DNA of 49,969 nucleotides from an uncultured Acetatifactor sp. (lineage in GTDB: Bacteria; Bacillota; Clostridia; Lachnospirales; Lachnospiraceae). Below the pieces are notes generated by a model, which was not told the DNA's origin, made no database searches, and was given only the letters and a program-made list of their open reading frames with translations. Both the position numbers and the translations under genes were made by a program. Every line of letters starts with the position of its first letter. The stretch's first letter is position 1. This document shows positions 42,404-49,969 of this stretch, piece by piece. Location: positions 1-49,969 of the forward strand of contig CAJGCP010000014.1 in the NCBI GenBank assembly GCA_904501885.1, written 5' to 3'.

Positions 42404-43423
42404 ATGAAAGAAATCACAATTGGCAGCAACCAGGCGGGTCAACGGATGGACAAATTCTTGTTCAAATTTCTATCCAATGCGGGCGCCGGGTTTGTCTATA
42501 AAATGCTTCGAAAAAAGAATATTACACTGAACGGCAAGAAAGCCACTGGGAAGGAAATGCTGTCAGAAAATGATCGCATTGTTCTCTTTTTTTCTGATGA
42601 AACAATTGAGAAATTTTCCAAAGTTACGAACGAAAACCATTCCCCTGAAGAGTATATTCGTGCTTATCATTCCTTACAAGGAATCGAAATTCTTTACGAA
42701 GATACCGATATTCTGGTGCTGAATAAACCTGCAGGGATTTTATCGCAAAAGGCCACCCCTTCCGACCAAAGCATCAATGAATGGGCGATTGGATATCTTC
42801 TTGCAAATAAAAGCCAGGCAGTAAAAGAATTGAATCAATTTAAGCCATCCATCGCCAACCGCCTGGACCGAAATACAAGCGGAATTATCTTGTGCGGTAA
42901 AAGTTTACTTGGTTTACAATACTTGAATCAATGCACGAAAGAACGGCTTGCAGACAAATTTTATCGAACAATCAGTGTTGGAAAAATTCAGGAAGGATGC
43001 ACCATAGAAGGATATCTCGCCAAGGACGAGCAAAAAAACAAGGTGCAAATCAGCGCTACATCTAAGGAGGAAAATGCCTATATTAAAACAGCATTACTTC
43101 CCTTACAGTATAATCAGGATTTTACCTATCTGGAAATACAATTATTTACAGGAAAAACACACCAAATTAGAGCCCATTTAGCCTCCATCGGACACCCGCT
43201 GATCGGAGATGCAAAATACGGAATAGAAAAAATAAATCAAAGAATGCAAACCCGTTTTCAATTGAAACATCAATTGTTACATGCCCATAGAGTTGTTTTT
43301 CCTGCCAAATTTGCCTTTATCCATCAGAAAAAATTTGAAGAAATAAGTTCCCGATTATCAGAAAAAGAAATTGTAGCACCCTTACCTTTACAATTTCAAC
43401 AGATTACTGAGGCATTATTTTAG
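42404..43423 (+). CDS. RluA-family pseudouridine synthase
   Basis: 339 residues: an N-terminal S4-like RNA-binding domain (AGQRMDKFLFKFL), then the RluA catalytic domain with Asp155 in ANRLDRNTSGIILCGK and the KTHQIRAHLASIGHPLIGD motif. The spacing fits the RluC/RluD-type enzymes that modify several 23S rRNA uridines. A GAGGAAG site precedes the ATG. It is the second pseudouridine synthase in this run. Target uridines are not readable. Confidence 0.92.
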   Translation: MKEITIGSNQAGQRMDKFLFKFLSNAGAGFVYKMLRKKNITLNGKKATGKEMLSENDRIVLFFSDETIEKFSKVTNENHSPEEYIRAYHSLQGIEILYEDTDILVLNKPAGILSQKATPSDQSINEWAIGYLLANKSQAVKELNQFKPSIANRLDRNTSGIILCGKSLLGLQYLNQCTKERLADKFYRTISVGKIQEGCTIEGYLAKDEQKNKVQISATSKEENAYIKTALLPLQYNQDFTYLEIQLFTGKTHQIRAHLASIGHPLIGDAKYGIEKINQRMQTRFQLKHQLLHAHRVVFPAKFAFIHQKKFEEISSRLSEKEIVAPLPLQFQQITEALF

Positions 43424-43435
43424 AAAGGTTTACAA

Positions 43436-43984
43436 ATGGCTACATGGAATTCACGTGGATTAAGAGGTTCCACCTTGGAGGATATGATCAACCGGACAAA
43501 TGAAAAGTACGCAGATAGCGGCTTGGCATTGATTCAAAAGATTCCCACTCCCATAACCCCCATCAAAATTGACAAAGAAAATCGTCACATCACACTAGCT
43601 TATTTTGAGCAGAAGAGTACCGTTGACTACATTGGAGCGGTACAGGGTATTCCCGTCTGTTTTGACGCCAAAGAATGCGCTACAGACACATTCTCACTAC
43701 AGAATATCCATGAGCATCAGGTTGAATTTATGCGTTCCTTTGAAAAACAAGGTGGTATCGCCTTTCTATTAATTTATTATAGCCACAAAGATTTGATGTA
43801 TTATTTAACTTTACATGCTTTAAATCAATTTTGGGATAGGGCAAAATCCGGTGGGCGAAAGAGTTTTCGTTTTGAGGAATTAGACGAAACTTATATTATA
43901 CACAAAAAACAGGGCATACTGATTCCTTATTTGGACATTTTACAAAAAGATTTAGACGAGAGAGAGGAAAACAAAGATGAATAA
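43436..43984 (+). CDS. recU: Holliday junction resolvase RecU
   Basis: 182 residues. RecU cleaves four-way junctions in Firmicutes and works with RuvAB in place of RuvC. The N-terminus WNSRGLRGSTLEDMIN and the nuclease core with Asp64 (STVDYIG), Asp77 and Lys79 (FDAKE) are visible; spacing matches the Asp/Glu/Lys core of Bacillus RecU, with Asp in the Glu position. RuvAB is encoded at 19764-21386 without RuvC, which fits RecU as the resolvase. Its last 8 bases overlap the next gene. Confidence 0.93.
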   Translation: MATWNSRGLRGSTLEDMINRTNEKYADSGLALIQKIPTPITPIKIDKENRHITLAYFEQKSTVDYIGAVQGIPVCFDAKECATDTFSLQNIHEHQVEFMRSFEKQGGIAFLLIYYSHKDLMYYLTLHALNQFWDRAKSGGRKSFRFEELDETYIIHKKQGILIPYLDILQKDLDEREENKDE

Positions 43985-44822
43985 ATTGAATTATACCATT
44001 GCAATGTGGCACTATCCTTACCGCAGCGTCATAGAAAATGTAGAGTTTTTTATTTCCAAAGGATTGACGGGATTAAGCATTGCTCAAAGACATATTATCG
44101 AAGTCATTGACAACGGGCAGGAGGAAAAACTTGCCAAATTGCTGCAAGACAATCACATTCTTCTCACGGTGCACGGCCAGATGTCTGTATCACATGCCGA
44201 AGAAGATGTTGCCACCTTTCATTCCAATATAAGAAAGGTCGCAGCATGGCAGGACAAGTATCATTGTATTCATATTATTTCTTTCGATGTACTGGATCCT
44301 ATTCGCGATCGTGTGAAACCTTATATTGATTTCGTGTTAGATCAAATTCCTGATTGTAAAGTAGCAGTAGAAGATTTTGGTTTAAACGCATCGGAAAGAG
44401 AGCAAGTCGAGTATCTCAAATCCAATCCTCGTTTTGGTTATTTGCTGGATATTGGGCATATGTATTTACGTCTTTGTGGACGGGATTTATATCCTCAACA
44501 CAGCATATTGATGCACAAACCTGATGAGTGTAAAACAGTCGGCGAACCCAACATTGAACAATTTAGAGAAGCCTTTGATTCCAAAGAGTTTCCTATTTTT
44601 GAAATCCATTTGCATAACAATGATGGTTGCAAGGATATGCATCATTTCCTGCGCTGCGGAACATTAGATATGAATATTATGTTCACTTTATTAAAAGAAA
44701 GAGAGTTTCAGGGAGTCATCACCATCGAATCCGCACCGGGATATGAATTCGAATGTACTTATCCTGAATCAGATATCCGCATTTTAGAAGACGTGGAATA
44801 TCTAAAACAAAACATGGAATAA
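43977..44822 (+). CDS. TIM-barrel protein, sugar phosphate isomerase/epimerase-like
   Basis: 281 residues. Pattern of the xylose-isomerase-like (AP endonuclease 2) barrel: candidate metal ligands are Glu in VAVEDFG, Asp/His in LDIGHMY, His in EIHLHNNDG and Glu in TIESAPG. Such barrels include sugar isomerases, epimerases and endonuclease IV-like enzymes. It overlaps recU by 8 bases, so translation is coupled to a recombination gene. Whether that reflects a DNA-repair function or simple packing is unknown. Confidence 0.82.
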   Translation: MNKLNYTIAMWHYPYRSVIENVEFFISKGLTGLSIAQRHIIEVIDNGQEEKLAKLLQDNHILLTVHGQMSVSHAEEDVATFHSNIRKVAAWQDKYHCIHIISFDVLDPIRDRVKPYIDFVLDQIPDCKVAVEDFGLNASEREQVEYLKSNPRFGYLLDIGHMYLRLCGRDLYPQHSILMHKPDECKTVGEPNIEQFREAFDSKEFPIFEIHLHNNDGCKDMHHFLRCGTLDMNIMFTLLKEREFQGVITIESAPGYEFECTYPESDIRILEDVEYLKQNME

Positions 44823-44842
44823 ATCGGAAGGGCATTCTTCTA

Positions 44843-46714
44843 ATGAACGAAAAATTAGCTTTATCTGAAGATATCTTAATGAAAATATCAAAACCGGAAA
44901 GATACATCGGGCATGAAGTCAATTCCGTGATGAAGGACTTAAACAATGTCAATGTTCGTTTTGCCATGTGTTTTCCGGATGTTTATGAGATTGGTATGTC
45001 CCATTTGGGCATTCAAATTCTCTATGATTTGCTCAATAGCATAGACGATGTTTGGTGCGAGAGAGTATATTCTCCCTGGCTTGATTTGGATGCCATTATG
45101 CGCAAAGAAAATATTCCGCTGTTTGCGTTGGAATCCCAGGACCCTATCAAAGACTTTGATTTTCTTGGCATTACCATTCAATACGAAATGTGCTATACCA
45201 ACATCTTGCAGGTGCTTGATTTGGCGCAAATTCCTTTATTGGCTTCGGAAAGAGAAGAGGATTGTCCCATTGTTATCGGCGGAGGCCCCTGCGCGTATAA
45301 CCCTGAACCGTTAGCTGATTTCTTTGACATTTTCTACATTGGAGAAGGGGAAACCCAATATCAGGAATTGATTCACCTATACAAAAAATGCAAGGAACAA
45401 GGAACAAAACGAGAGGAATTTTTGCGTTTTGCAGCTAAAATTCCCGGTATTTATGTACCATCGTTATATGAAATTACTTATAACGAAGACGGAACCATTG
45501 CCTCATTTTTGCCTAGAGAGAAAGGAATCCCCGTTACCATTCAAAAAGAAATTGTAAGAGACATGACTCAGGCGCCATATCCACTAAAGCCTGTGATTCC
45601 CTTCATCAAAGCCACCCAGGACAGGGTAGTGATGGAAATTCAAAGAGGCTGTATCCGTGGTTGCCGTTTCTGTCAGGCTGGTCAGATTTATCGACCTGTT
45701 CGGGAGAGAGACGTAAATCAGCTAAAAGAGTACGCACTGGAATTACTAAAAAACACCGGACACGAAGAGATTTCCTTAAGTTCCTTAAGTTCCAGCGATT
45801 ATTCTCAATTGCCTGAATTGATTGATTTCTTAATACAAGAGTGCAGTGTAAACCACACCAATATATCTTTACCCTCTTTACGTATCGATGCTTTTTCGTT
45901 AGATGTTATGAGCAAAGTCCAGGATATCAAAAAATCAAGTCTGACCTTTGCTCCCGAAGCCGGCTCTCAGAGATTACGAAATGTAATCAACAAAGGCCTG
46001 ACCGAGGAAAACATCCTTCATGGCGCTGCCATGGCATTTGAAGGGGGCTGGACCAAAGTAAAACTGTATTTTATGTTAGGTCTTCCCACCGAAACACCAG
46101 AGGATATTGCCGGAATCGGCGACCTTTGCAATAAGGTGGCAGCCACTTTCTTTGACACCATTCCCAAGGAAAAACGTGTGAATGGGAAGGTGCAAATTAC
46201 AGCAAGTACGTCTTTCTTTGTACCCAAGCCATTTACGCCCTTCCAGTGGGCTGCACAAAGCACCAAAGAAGAATTTATTGAAAAGGCTTATCAAACCCGA
46301 ACAGGAATTACCTCCCAATTGAATCAAAAGAGTATCAAATACAACTGGCACGAAGCTGATGCCAGCGTGATTGAAGGTCTATTGGCAAGAGGCGACAGAA
46401 GATTAGGTAAAGTAATTCTCTCTGTATATCAACAGGGTGGCTTCTATGAAGCATGGAGCGAGTATTATGACCATTCCCGCTGGGAAAAAGCTTTAGAAGA
46501 AAATAATCTTACCTTACATTTTTACACCCACAGAGAGCGTCCCGTAGACGAAATCCTCCCCTGGGACTTTATCGATTGTGGTGTCACAAAGGAATTCTTT
46601 ATAAGCGAGTGGGCGAAGGCAAAACAAGAGATTGTTTCCGAAAACTGTAGCCAGAAATGCCAAGGCTGTGGTGCTGCCCGTTTTGGTTGTGGCATTTGCG
46701 TAGAAAAAAGATAG
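44843..46714 (+). CDS. B12-binding-type radical SAM protein, TIGR03960 family
   Basis: 623 residues. An N-terminal cobalamin-binding-like region (VRFAMCFPDVYEIGMSHLGI) is followed by the radical SAM motif Cys270-x3-Cys274-x2-Cys277 (CIRGCRFCQAGQ) and GSQRLRNVINKGL. The C-terminus has a cysteine-rich knuckle CSQKCQGCGAARFGCGIC. Family members are always found with the TIGR03936 partner, here starting 16 bases downstream, and near RNase E/G. The substrate is not known to me; an RNA- or ribosome-related modification is a reasonable guess. Confidence 0.9.
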   Translation: MNEKLALSEDILMKISKPERYIGHEVNSVMKDLNNVNVRFAMCFPDVYEIGMSHLGIQILYDLLNSIDDVWCERVYSPWLDLDAIMRKENIPLFALESQDPIKDFDFLGITIQYEMCYTNILQVLDLAQIPLLASEREEDCPIVIGGGPCAYNPEPLADFFDIFYIGEGETQYQELIHLYKKCKEQGTKREEFLRFAAKIPGIYVPSLYEITYNEDGTIASFLPREKGIPVTIQKEIVRDMTQAPYPLKPVIPFIKATQDRVVMEIQRGCIRGCRFCQAGQIYRPVRERDVNQLKEYALELLKNTGHEEISLSSLSSSDYSQLPELIDFLIQECSVNHTNISLPSLRIDAFSLDVMSKVQDIKKSSLTFAPEAGSQRLRNVINKGLTEENILHGAAMAFEGGWTKVKLYFMLGLPTETPEDIAGIGDLCNKVAATFFDTIPKEKRVNGKVQITASTSFFVPKPFTPFQWAAQSTKEEFIEKAYQTRTGITSQLNQKSIKYNWHEADASVIEGLLARGDRRLGKVILSVYQQGGFYEAWSEYYDHSRWEKALEENNLTLHFYTHRERPVDEILPWDFIDCGVTKEFFISEWAKAKQEIVSENCSQKCQGCGAARFGCGICVEKR

Positions 46715-46729
46715 ACGAGGAACATAAAC

Positions 46730-47428
46730 ATGAAACTTCGTATAAAATTTAGCAAACAAGGTGTCATCCGCTATATCGGTCATTTAGATTTGATGCGTTA
46801 TTTCCAAAAGACCATTCGTCGCGCAGGCATCGATGTGTCATATTCCGGCGGGTTCAGCCCTCATCAGATTATGAGTTTTGCAGCCCCGCTGGGGGTTGGT
46901 CTCACCAGCAATGGGGAATATATGGATATTCAAGTAGATAGTTTCACTGACTGTGAAGACGTAAAGACAAGAATAAACGCTGTATCTATTCCCGAAATAC
47001 AGGTGATATCTGTCAAAATTCTGCCTGACAATGCAGAAAATGCCATGGCAAGCGTAGCCGCCGCAGATTACACTATTTCTTTCAAGGAAAACAAGGCGCC
47101 CTCCTTAGATTTTGCATCTTGTATCGAAAAACTGATGCAAAGAGAGGCGATTCTCTTTATCAAGGAAGGAAAAAAAGGAACCAGAGAAGTCAATTTACGC
47201 CCCGGAATTTATAGGTTTGAATACAAGGATTCTAAATTCCGCCTGTTAGTAGATGCTTCTAGTGGCGGAAATATCAAACCGGTTCAGGTTATGACCGCTT
47301 TATTAGCTGAGACAGGAAAAGAATTAGAAGCAAATTCCTTACATATTGTTCGAGAAGAGGTATATACCTCCGTAGAAACAGAGGAAGGAAACAAGCTAAT
47401 CCCCCTTGAGGAGTTAGGACATGAGTAG
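46730..47428 (+). CDS. Radical SAM-associated protein, TIGR03936 (DUF2344) family
   Basis: 232 residues beginning MKLRIKFSKQGVIRYIGHLD, the family's hallmark, then RAGIDVSYSGGFSPHQIMSF. In some bacteria this domain is fused to the TIGR03960 radical SAM protein; here it is separate and follows it by 16 bases. It overlaps the RNase E/G gene by 8 bases. Probably a partner or substrate-binding subunit of the radical SAM enzyme. Confidence 0.9.
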   Translation: MKLRIKFSKQGVIRYIGHLDLMRYFQKTIRRAGIDVSYSGGFSPHQIMSFAAPLGVGLTSNGEYMDIQVDSFTDCEDVKTRINAVSIPEIQVISVKILPDNAENAMASVAAADYTISFKENKAPSLDFASCIEKLMQREAILFIKEGKKGTREVNLRPGIYRFEYKDSKFRLLVDASSGGNIKPVQVMTALLAETGKELEANSLHIVREEVYTSVETEEGNKLIPLEELGHE

Positions 47429-48467
47429 AAATATTGCCGCAAAACCGTCTTTGACCTTGTCAGAAGATGAAATTAACTTGAGAAATACCGCATCCGGCAA
47501 ACTAATCGTCACAAAATACCAAGGCAAAAATGTTTCCTTATACATATGTGACGGAAGATTAATTGATGTGCATTTTTTTAGTGCGATGAATCAGAATAAA
47601 AGCCATGTAGGCGACATTTACATCGGCAAAATCAAATCCATCAACAAAAATATCGATGCATGTTTTGTAGAAATCAGCAAAGAAGAAATCTGTTTCTTGC
47701 CAATGAAACAGGCAAAAGATCCGATTTTACTTAATCGTGCCTATGACGGACGACTTTTAGCCGGGGATGAATTGCTGGTTGAAATACAAAAAGAAGCACA
47801 AAAGACCAAACAGGCTGTGGCAACCTGCAATGTGGCATTAGATGAGGAAATGATTGCACAATGTAAGTACAAAAAATGTTTTACCTGTGTGAAAAAAAGT
47901 GAAAATACCGTATTCCAAAGTGTTTTATCCTATTTTGATAAGGATACTATTAATGAAATCGTTACAGACATAGAAGAATTTGTAAATCCGCTGGCAGAAG
48001 CCGCTGATTTGTTACCTGTAAGGCTATATAACGACAAAATGCTTTCTCTAAATGGCCTATATGGCATAGAAAGTAAGATAAAAGAGGCTCTGGAACGCCG
48101 TATTTGGCTCAAATCGGGCGGATATTTGGTGATTGATATCACAGAAGCCCTAACCGTAATTGATGTGAATTCGGGCAAATACGAAGCCAAGAAAGAAGCA
48201 GAAGAGAGCAGATTAAAAATCAACTTAGAAGCTGCAGAAGAAATCGCCAGACAAATTCGACTGCGTAATTTGTCCGGAATCATTATCGTCGATTTTATTA
48301 ATTTGAAAGAAAAAGAAAAACAACAGATTTTAATGAATGAATTCAAAGAATACATTGCCAAGGATCCCACCAAAACTATTTTTGTTGACATGACTGCGTT
48401 GGGTTTGGTGGAACTTACCAGAAAAAAAGTTCGCAAAACACTTGCTGAACAATTTTATCAAGCATAA
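47421..48467 (+). CDS. rng: Ribonuclease E/G family protein, short form
   Basis: 348 residues, well below the about 490 of RNase G. The S1 domain includes VGDIYIGKIKSINKNIDACFVEI. The DNase I-like catalytic part keeps Asp248 (VIDVNSGK) and Asp291 (IIIVDFINLK), 43 residues apart as in E. coli RNase E (Asp303/Asp346). The protein ends about 57 residues after Asp291, just where the zinc-link cysteines and small dimer domain should begin; none are present. It may be a natural minimal form or a truncated gene. It starts inside the previous gene (8-base overlap). The RNA substrates are unknown; 16S rRNA or mRNA decay is typical. Confidence 0.85.
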   Translation: MSRNIAAKPSLTLSEDEINLRNTASGKLIVTKYQGKNVSLYICDGRLIDVHFFSAMNQNKSHVGDIYIGKIKSINKNIDACFVEISKEEICFLPMKQAKDPILLNRAYDGRLLAGDELLVEIQKEAQKTKQAVATCNVALDEEMIAQCKYKKCFTCVKKSENTVFQSVLSYFDKDTINEIVTDIEEFVNPLAEAADLLPVRLYNDKMLSLNGLYGIESKIKEALERRIWLKSGGYLVIDITEALTVIDVNSGKYEAKKEAEESRLKINLEAAEEIARQIRLRNLSGIIIVDFINLKEKEKQQILMNEFKEYIAKDPTKTIFVDMTALGLVELTRKKVRKTLAEQFYQA

Positions 48468-48577
48468 TGAAACAATTGCGTTTCAAGAGCAGTGGAAATA
48501 CCGGTCAAAGAGTAGCGTCTGGATGTAGTTATTTGCGTATAAAGCTCCATCCAACTATTCGCAAAATGCATGTTTAA
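48467..48577 (+). CDS. Possible 36-codon ORF coupled to the RNase E/G stop
   Basis: An ATG at 48467 overlaps the RNase stop codon (TAATG), in a different frame, and stays open for 36 codons. The product would be basic and start MKQLRFKSSGNTGQ, with one cysteine and no recognised motif. There is no ribosome site of its own, so it would rely on coupling. It may be a real small protein, a decayed remnant of a longer C-terminal region, or chance. Confidence 0.25.
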   Translation: MKQLRFKSSGNTGQRVASGCSYLRIKLHPTIRKMHV

Positions 48578-48586
48578 CGAATAGTT
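48553..48586. other. Hairpin-forming intergenic sequence
   Basis: AACTATTCG (48553-48561) and CGAATAGTT (48578-48586) are perfect 9-bp inverted arms with a 16-base loop, between the RNase gene and dtd. A second short pair (GGATG at 48531-48535, CATCC at 48548-48552) lies just upstream. There is no T-run, so it is not a standard terminator. It could stabilise the 3' ends of converging transcripts. Confidence 0.4.
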
Positions 48587-48630
48587 TGTGGGTAAAACTT
48601 CTAATATATCCTCTGTAATCTAGTTACGAC

Positions 48631-49086
48631 CTACTTTCCAAACAATTCTTCAGAATCTAATACTATCGTAAATGGTCCGTCATTTAATAACGATATCTTC
48701 ATATCTGCACCAAAAATCCCTTTTCCCACACGAGGGATTTCTTTTTTGCATTCTTCGATAATATATTCGTACAAATCATTTGCTTCTGCAGGACTACCTG
48801 CATTAATAAAGGATGGTCTATTTCCTTTTCTGCAATCGGCATACAATGTAAATTGCGAAATCAATAATAATTCTCCATTCACAGCCTTAATATCTAAATT
48901 CGTTTTTCCGTCTGCATCTTCGAAGATTCGTAGTCCAATCAACTTTTTAATCATTTTGTCGGCAATTTCTTTGGTGTCTGAGTTGCTGACTCCAATAAGC
49001 ACCAAAAATCCCTGATGGATTTCATCTACCAGCTGATTATCTACTGTAACTGATGCATTTTTGACGCGTTGTATTACAAATTTCAT
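48631..49086 (-). CDS. dtd: D-aminoacyl-tRNA deacylase
   Basis: 151 residues, full Dtd length. It removes D-amino acids (and glycine misloaded on tRNA-Ala) from tRNAs. Motifs SQFTLYADCRKGNRPSF and NDGPFTIVLDS, the latter carrying the Gly-cisPro active-site loop in the NxGPxT form, are intact. A TGGAGG site lies before the ATG. It is convergent with the RNase E/G gene and 98 bases downstream of the Nudix gene on the same strand. Confidence 0.95.
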   Translation of the reverse strand: MKFVIQRVKNASVTVDNQLVDEIHQGFLVLIGVSNSDTKEIADKMIKKLIGLRIFEDADGKTNLDIKAVNGELLLISQFTLYADCRKGNRPSFINAGSPAEANDLYEYIIEECKKEIPRVGKGIFGADMKISLLNDGPFTIVLDSEELFGK

Positions 49087-49132
49087 ATATAATTACCTCC
49101 AAAGTATGTTCATAGTGTTCAAAATTTCATAT

Positions 49133-49184
49133 AAGTAAGCAAAATCACGGTTGTTAAAATAATAACAATCCATATGCCTTACTT
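49133..49184 (-). terminator. Weak hairpin after the Nudix gene
   Basis: Outer arms AAGTAAG (49133-49139) and CTTACTT (49178-49184) enclose an inner, one-bulge stem (49149-49156 with 49163-49171). It begins right at the Nudix stop codon. The following minus-strand sequence has only a weak T content, so termination would be inefficient. Confidence 0.35.
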
Positions 49185-49733
49185 TTACATCAATGTAAAA
49201 TAATACGCAGCCAGCTGCGCCCTGGAACTGAACGGTTGATCTTTCAAAAGTTCACGAACTTCCTCTTTTGTATAAAACTTACCTTTGATTTCTTCATTAT
49301 CTGATGAATGGTCGCTGAATTCACCTTCTACTTCGGCAAATGCAATATAGGTTGTCACATCTGTAATTGCAACAGCTGCATAAGAAGGCGGTAATATATG
49401 TGTAATTTCCTTCACTTGCAACCCGGTTTCTTCATATAGTTCTCTTCTAACGCACTCTTCTATCGTTTCCCCCTCATCAATCATTCCGGCACAGAGATTA
49501 TAAATGGTACGGTTTACCCCCATACGAAATTCCTGCAACAATAGCATTTTACCATTCATCGTTGCAATAATAGATACACCGCTTGGTTTTCCACCTAATT
49601 CTGTAATATCTGAATAGGAATTTCTACTAACAATTTCGAACTTTTTCTCTTTACCGGCTTTATTTCGATAAGTAAGTTCATAATTATTCAGATATTTTCC
49701 TTCTTTTACTTTCTCAAATCCAATGAGTTCCAT
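49185..49733 (-). CDS. Nudix hydrolase, ADP-ribose pyrophosphatase-like
   Basis: 182 residues from the ATG at 49733, which follows GAGGTGG; an upstream in-frame TTG is less likely. The Nudix box is complete at 83-105 (Gly83, Glu89, Arg97-Glu98, Glu101-Glu102, Gly104), followed by a proline-containing loop (ITHILPPSYAAVAITDV) typical of ADP-ribose pyrophosphatases. It probably hydrolyses ADP-ribose or a related sugar nucleotide. Substrate not proven. It is unrelated to the first Nudix gene beyond the box. Confidence 0.88.
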   Translation of the reverse strand: MELIGFEKVKEGKYLNNYELTYRNKAGKEKKFEIVSRNSYSDITELGGKPSGVSIIATMNGKMLLLQEFRMGVNRTIYNLCAGMIDEGETIEECVRRELYEETGLQVKEITHILPPSYAAVAITDVTTYIAFAEVEGEFSDHSSDNEEIKGKFYTKEEVRELLKDQPFSSRAQLAAYYFTLM

Positions 49734-49787
49734 GTAGTTCCACCTCAATTAAATAATTGTAATTATATTTTCATAAATTGGAATTTG

Positions 49788-49969
49788 TCAAATGCTTTTT
49801 ACTGGATGCAGTTCAATATATCCTCTTGTACCGAGAGGCTCTAATTGAATACGAGGGTTGCTATCATCCCAAGCATATCCAATGCTTTGAGGGTTGTATT
49901 TCTTGATTGCATCCCATACCTGCTGAATTGCCTCACCAAAGTTTTCCTCTTCAAAAGGTTCGCCCTGGA
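49788..49969 (-). CDS. C-terminal part of an unidentified protein
   Basis: On the minus strand a frame is open from the right edge to a TGA at 49790-49788, giving 60 residues containing VWDAIKKYNPQSIGYAWDD and ending IELHPVKSI. It has no start codon inside the window, so the gene continues outside. The Trp- and Asp-containing, well-balanced composition and codon use look like real coding sequence. I do not recognise the family. The Nudix gene starts 55 bases downstream. Confidence 0.6.
   Translation of the reverse strand, partial: QGEPFEEENFGEAIQQVWDAIKKYNPQSIGYAWDDSNPRIQLEPLGTRGYIELHPVKSI

Noticed and set aside
1..49969. CRISPR arrays, tRNA or rRNA genes, insertion sequences, prophage or conjugation genes
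   Set aside because: No regularly spaced repeats, no cloverleaf with CCA end, and no transposase, integrase or phage structural motifs were seen on either strand by reading. A tRNA or ncRNA scan program would be the decisive check.

Overview
The window looks like a chromosomal segment of a Gram-positive, moderately AT-rich Clostridia member, most likely a Lachnospiraceae-type anaerobe. This is inferred from gene families and gene order, not from an rRNA gene. Supporting markers are the NifU-like scaffold plus GGGtGRT pair, Asp23–FakA–RecG next to rpmB, RecU, ZapA, GerW with its DUF2953 neighbour, YlbJ next to rsmD/coaD, and the paired radical SAM proteins of the TIGR03960/TIGR03936 type. GerW and YlbJ suggest a spore former or a descendant of one. 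I see no tRNA, rRNA, CRISPR array, insertion sequence, prophage or plasmid gene. No gap between genes exceeds about 220 bases.

Layout. (1) 1-1388: end of an Fe-S scaffold gene and the GGGtGRT gene, closed by a strong terminator shared with a convergent gene. (2) 1476-9188: an AraC-type regulator divergent from a tightly packed eight-gene catabolic operon (two zinc alcohol dehydrogenases, an SDR, an UlaG-like metallo-hydrolase, a PfkB kinase, a DeoC aldolase, an aldose-epimerase-like protein and a cupin). The kinase, aldolase and mutarotase-like genes are the set expected for 2-deoxyribose use. The dehydrogenases and lactonase-like gene suggest an oxidative branch acting on an unidentified sugar. 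No transporter is encoded in the operon. (3) 9206-13884: a GH36 alpha-galactosidase-like gene under a perfect consensus promoter preceded by two direct repeats, then a divergent pair of lipoprotein genes, one small and unknown and one an ABC solute-binding protein without permeases.

(4) 13908-19660: branched-chain amino acid genes ilvB, two acetolactate synthase small-subunit genes, ilvC, leuC and leuD, with a near-consensus promoter between the two small-subunit genes. (5) 19676-26170: ruvAB under a promoter overlapping a LexA-like box, zapA, a U32 peptidase/hydroxylase-family gene, a Nudix hydrolase, DUF2953, gerW and a tiny membrane protein. (6) 26186-30739: rpmB on the minus strand, then asp23-like, fakA-like and recG. 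(7) 30760-36767: a type IIA topoisomerase pair (topoisomerase IV-like), rsmD, coaD and a coiled-coil protein, closed by a strong terminator and facing ylbJ.

(8) 37706-48467: an uninterrupted plus-strand run (two pseudouridine synthases, a HAD phosphatase, a YgiQ-type radical SAM protein, an SDR, a membrane protein, recU, a TIM-barrel protein, two radical SAM-associated genes and a short RNase E/G). Gaps are very short and several genes overlap, so it is probably one or a few long transcripts. (9) 48467-49969: a possible 36-codon coupled ORF, then dtd, a Nudix hydrolase and the end of an unidentified gene on the minus strand.

The observations most worth a second look are the SDR with Phe in place of the catalytic Tyr, the unassigned sugar operon, the direct repeats before the GH36 gene, the promoter whose -10 lies inside a perfect 13-bp inverted repeat (parE), the doubled ilvN with its own promoter, and the RNase E/G that stops where its zinc-link would begin.
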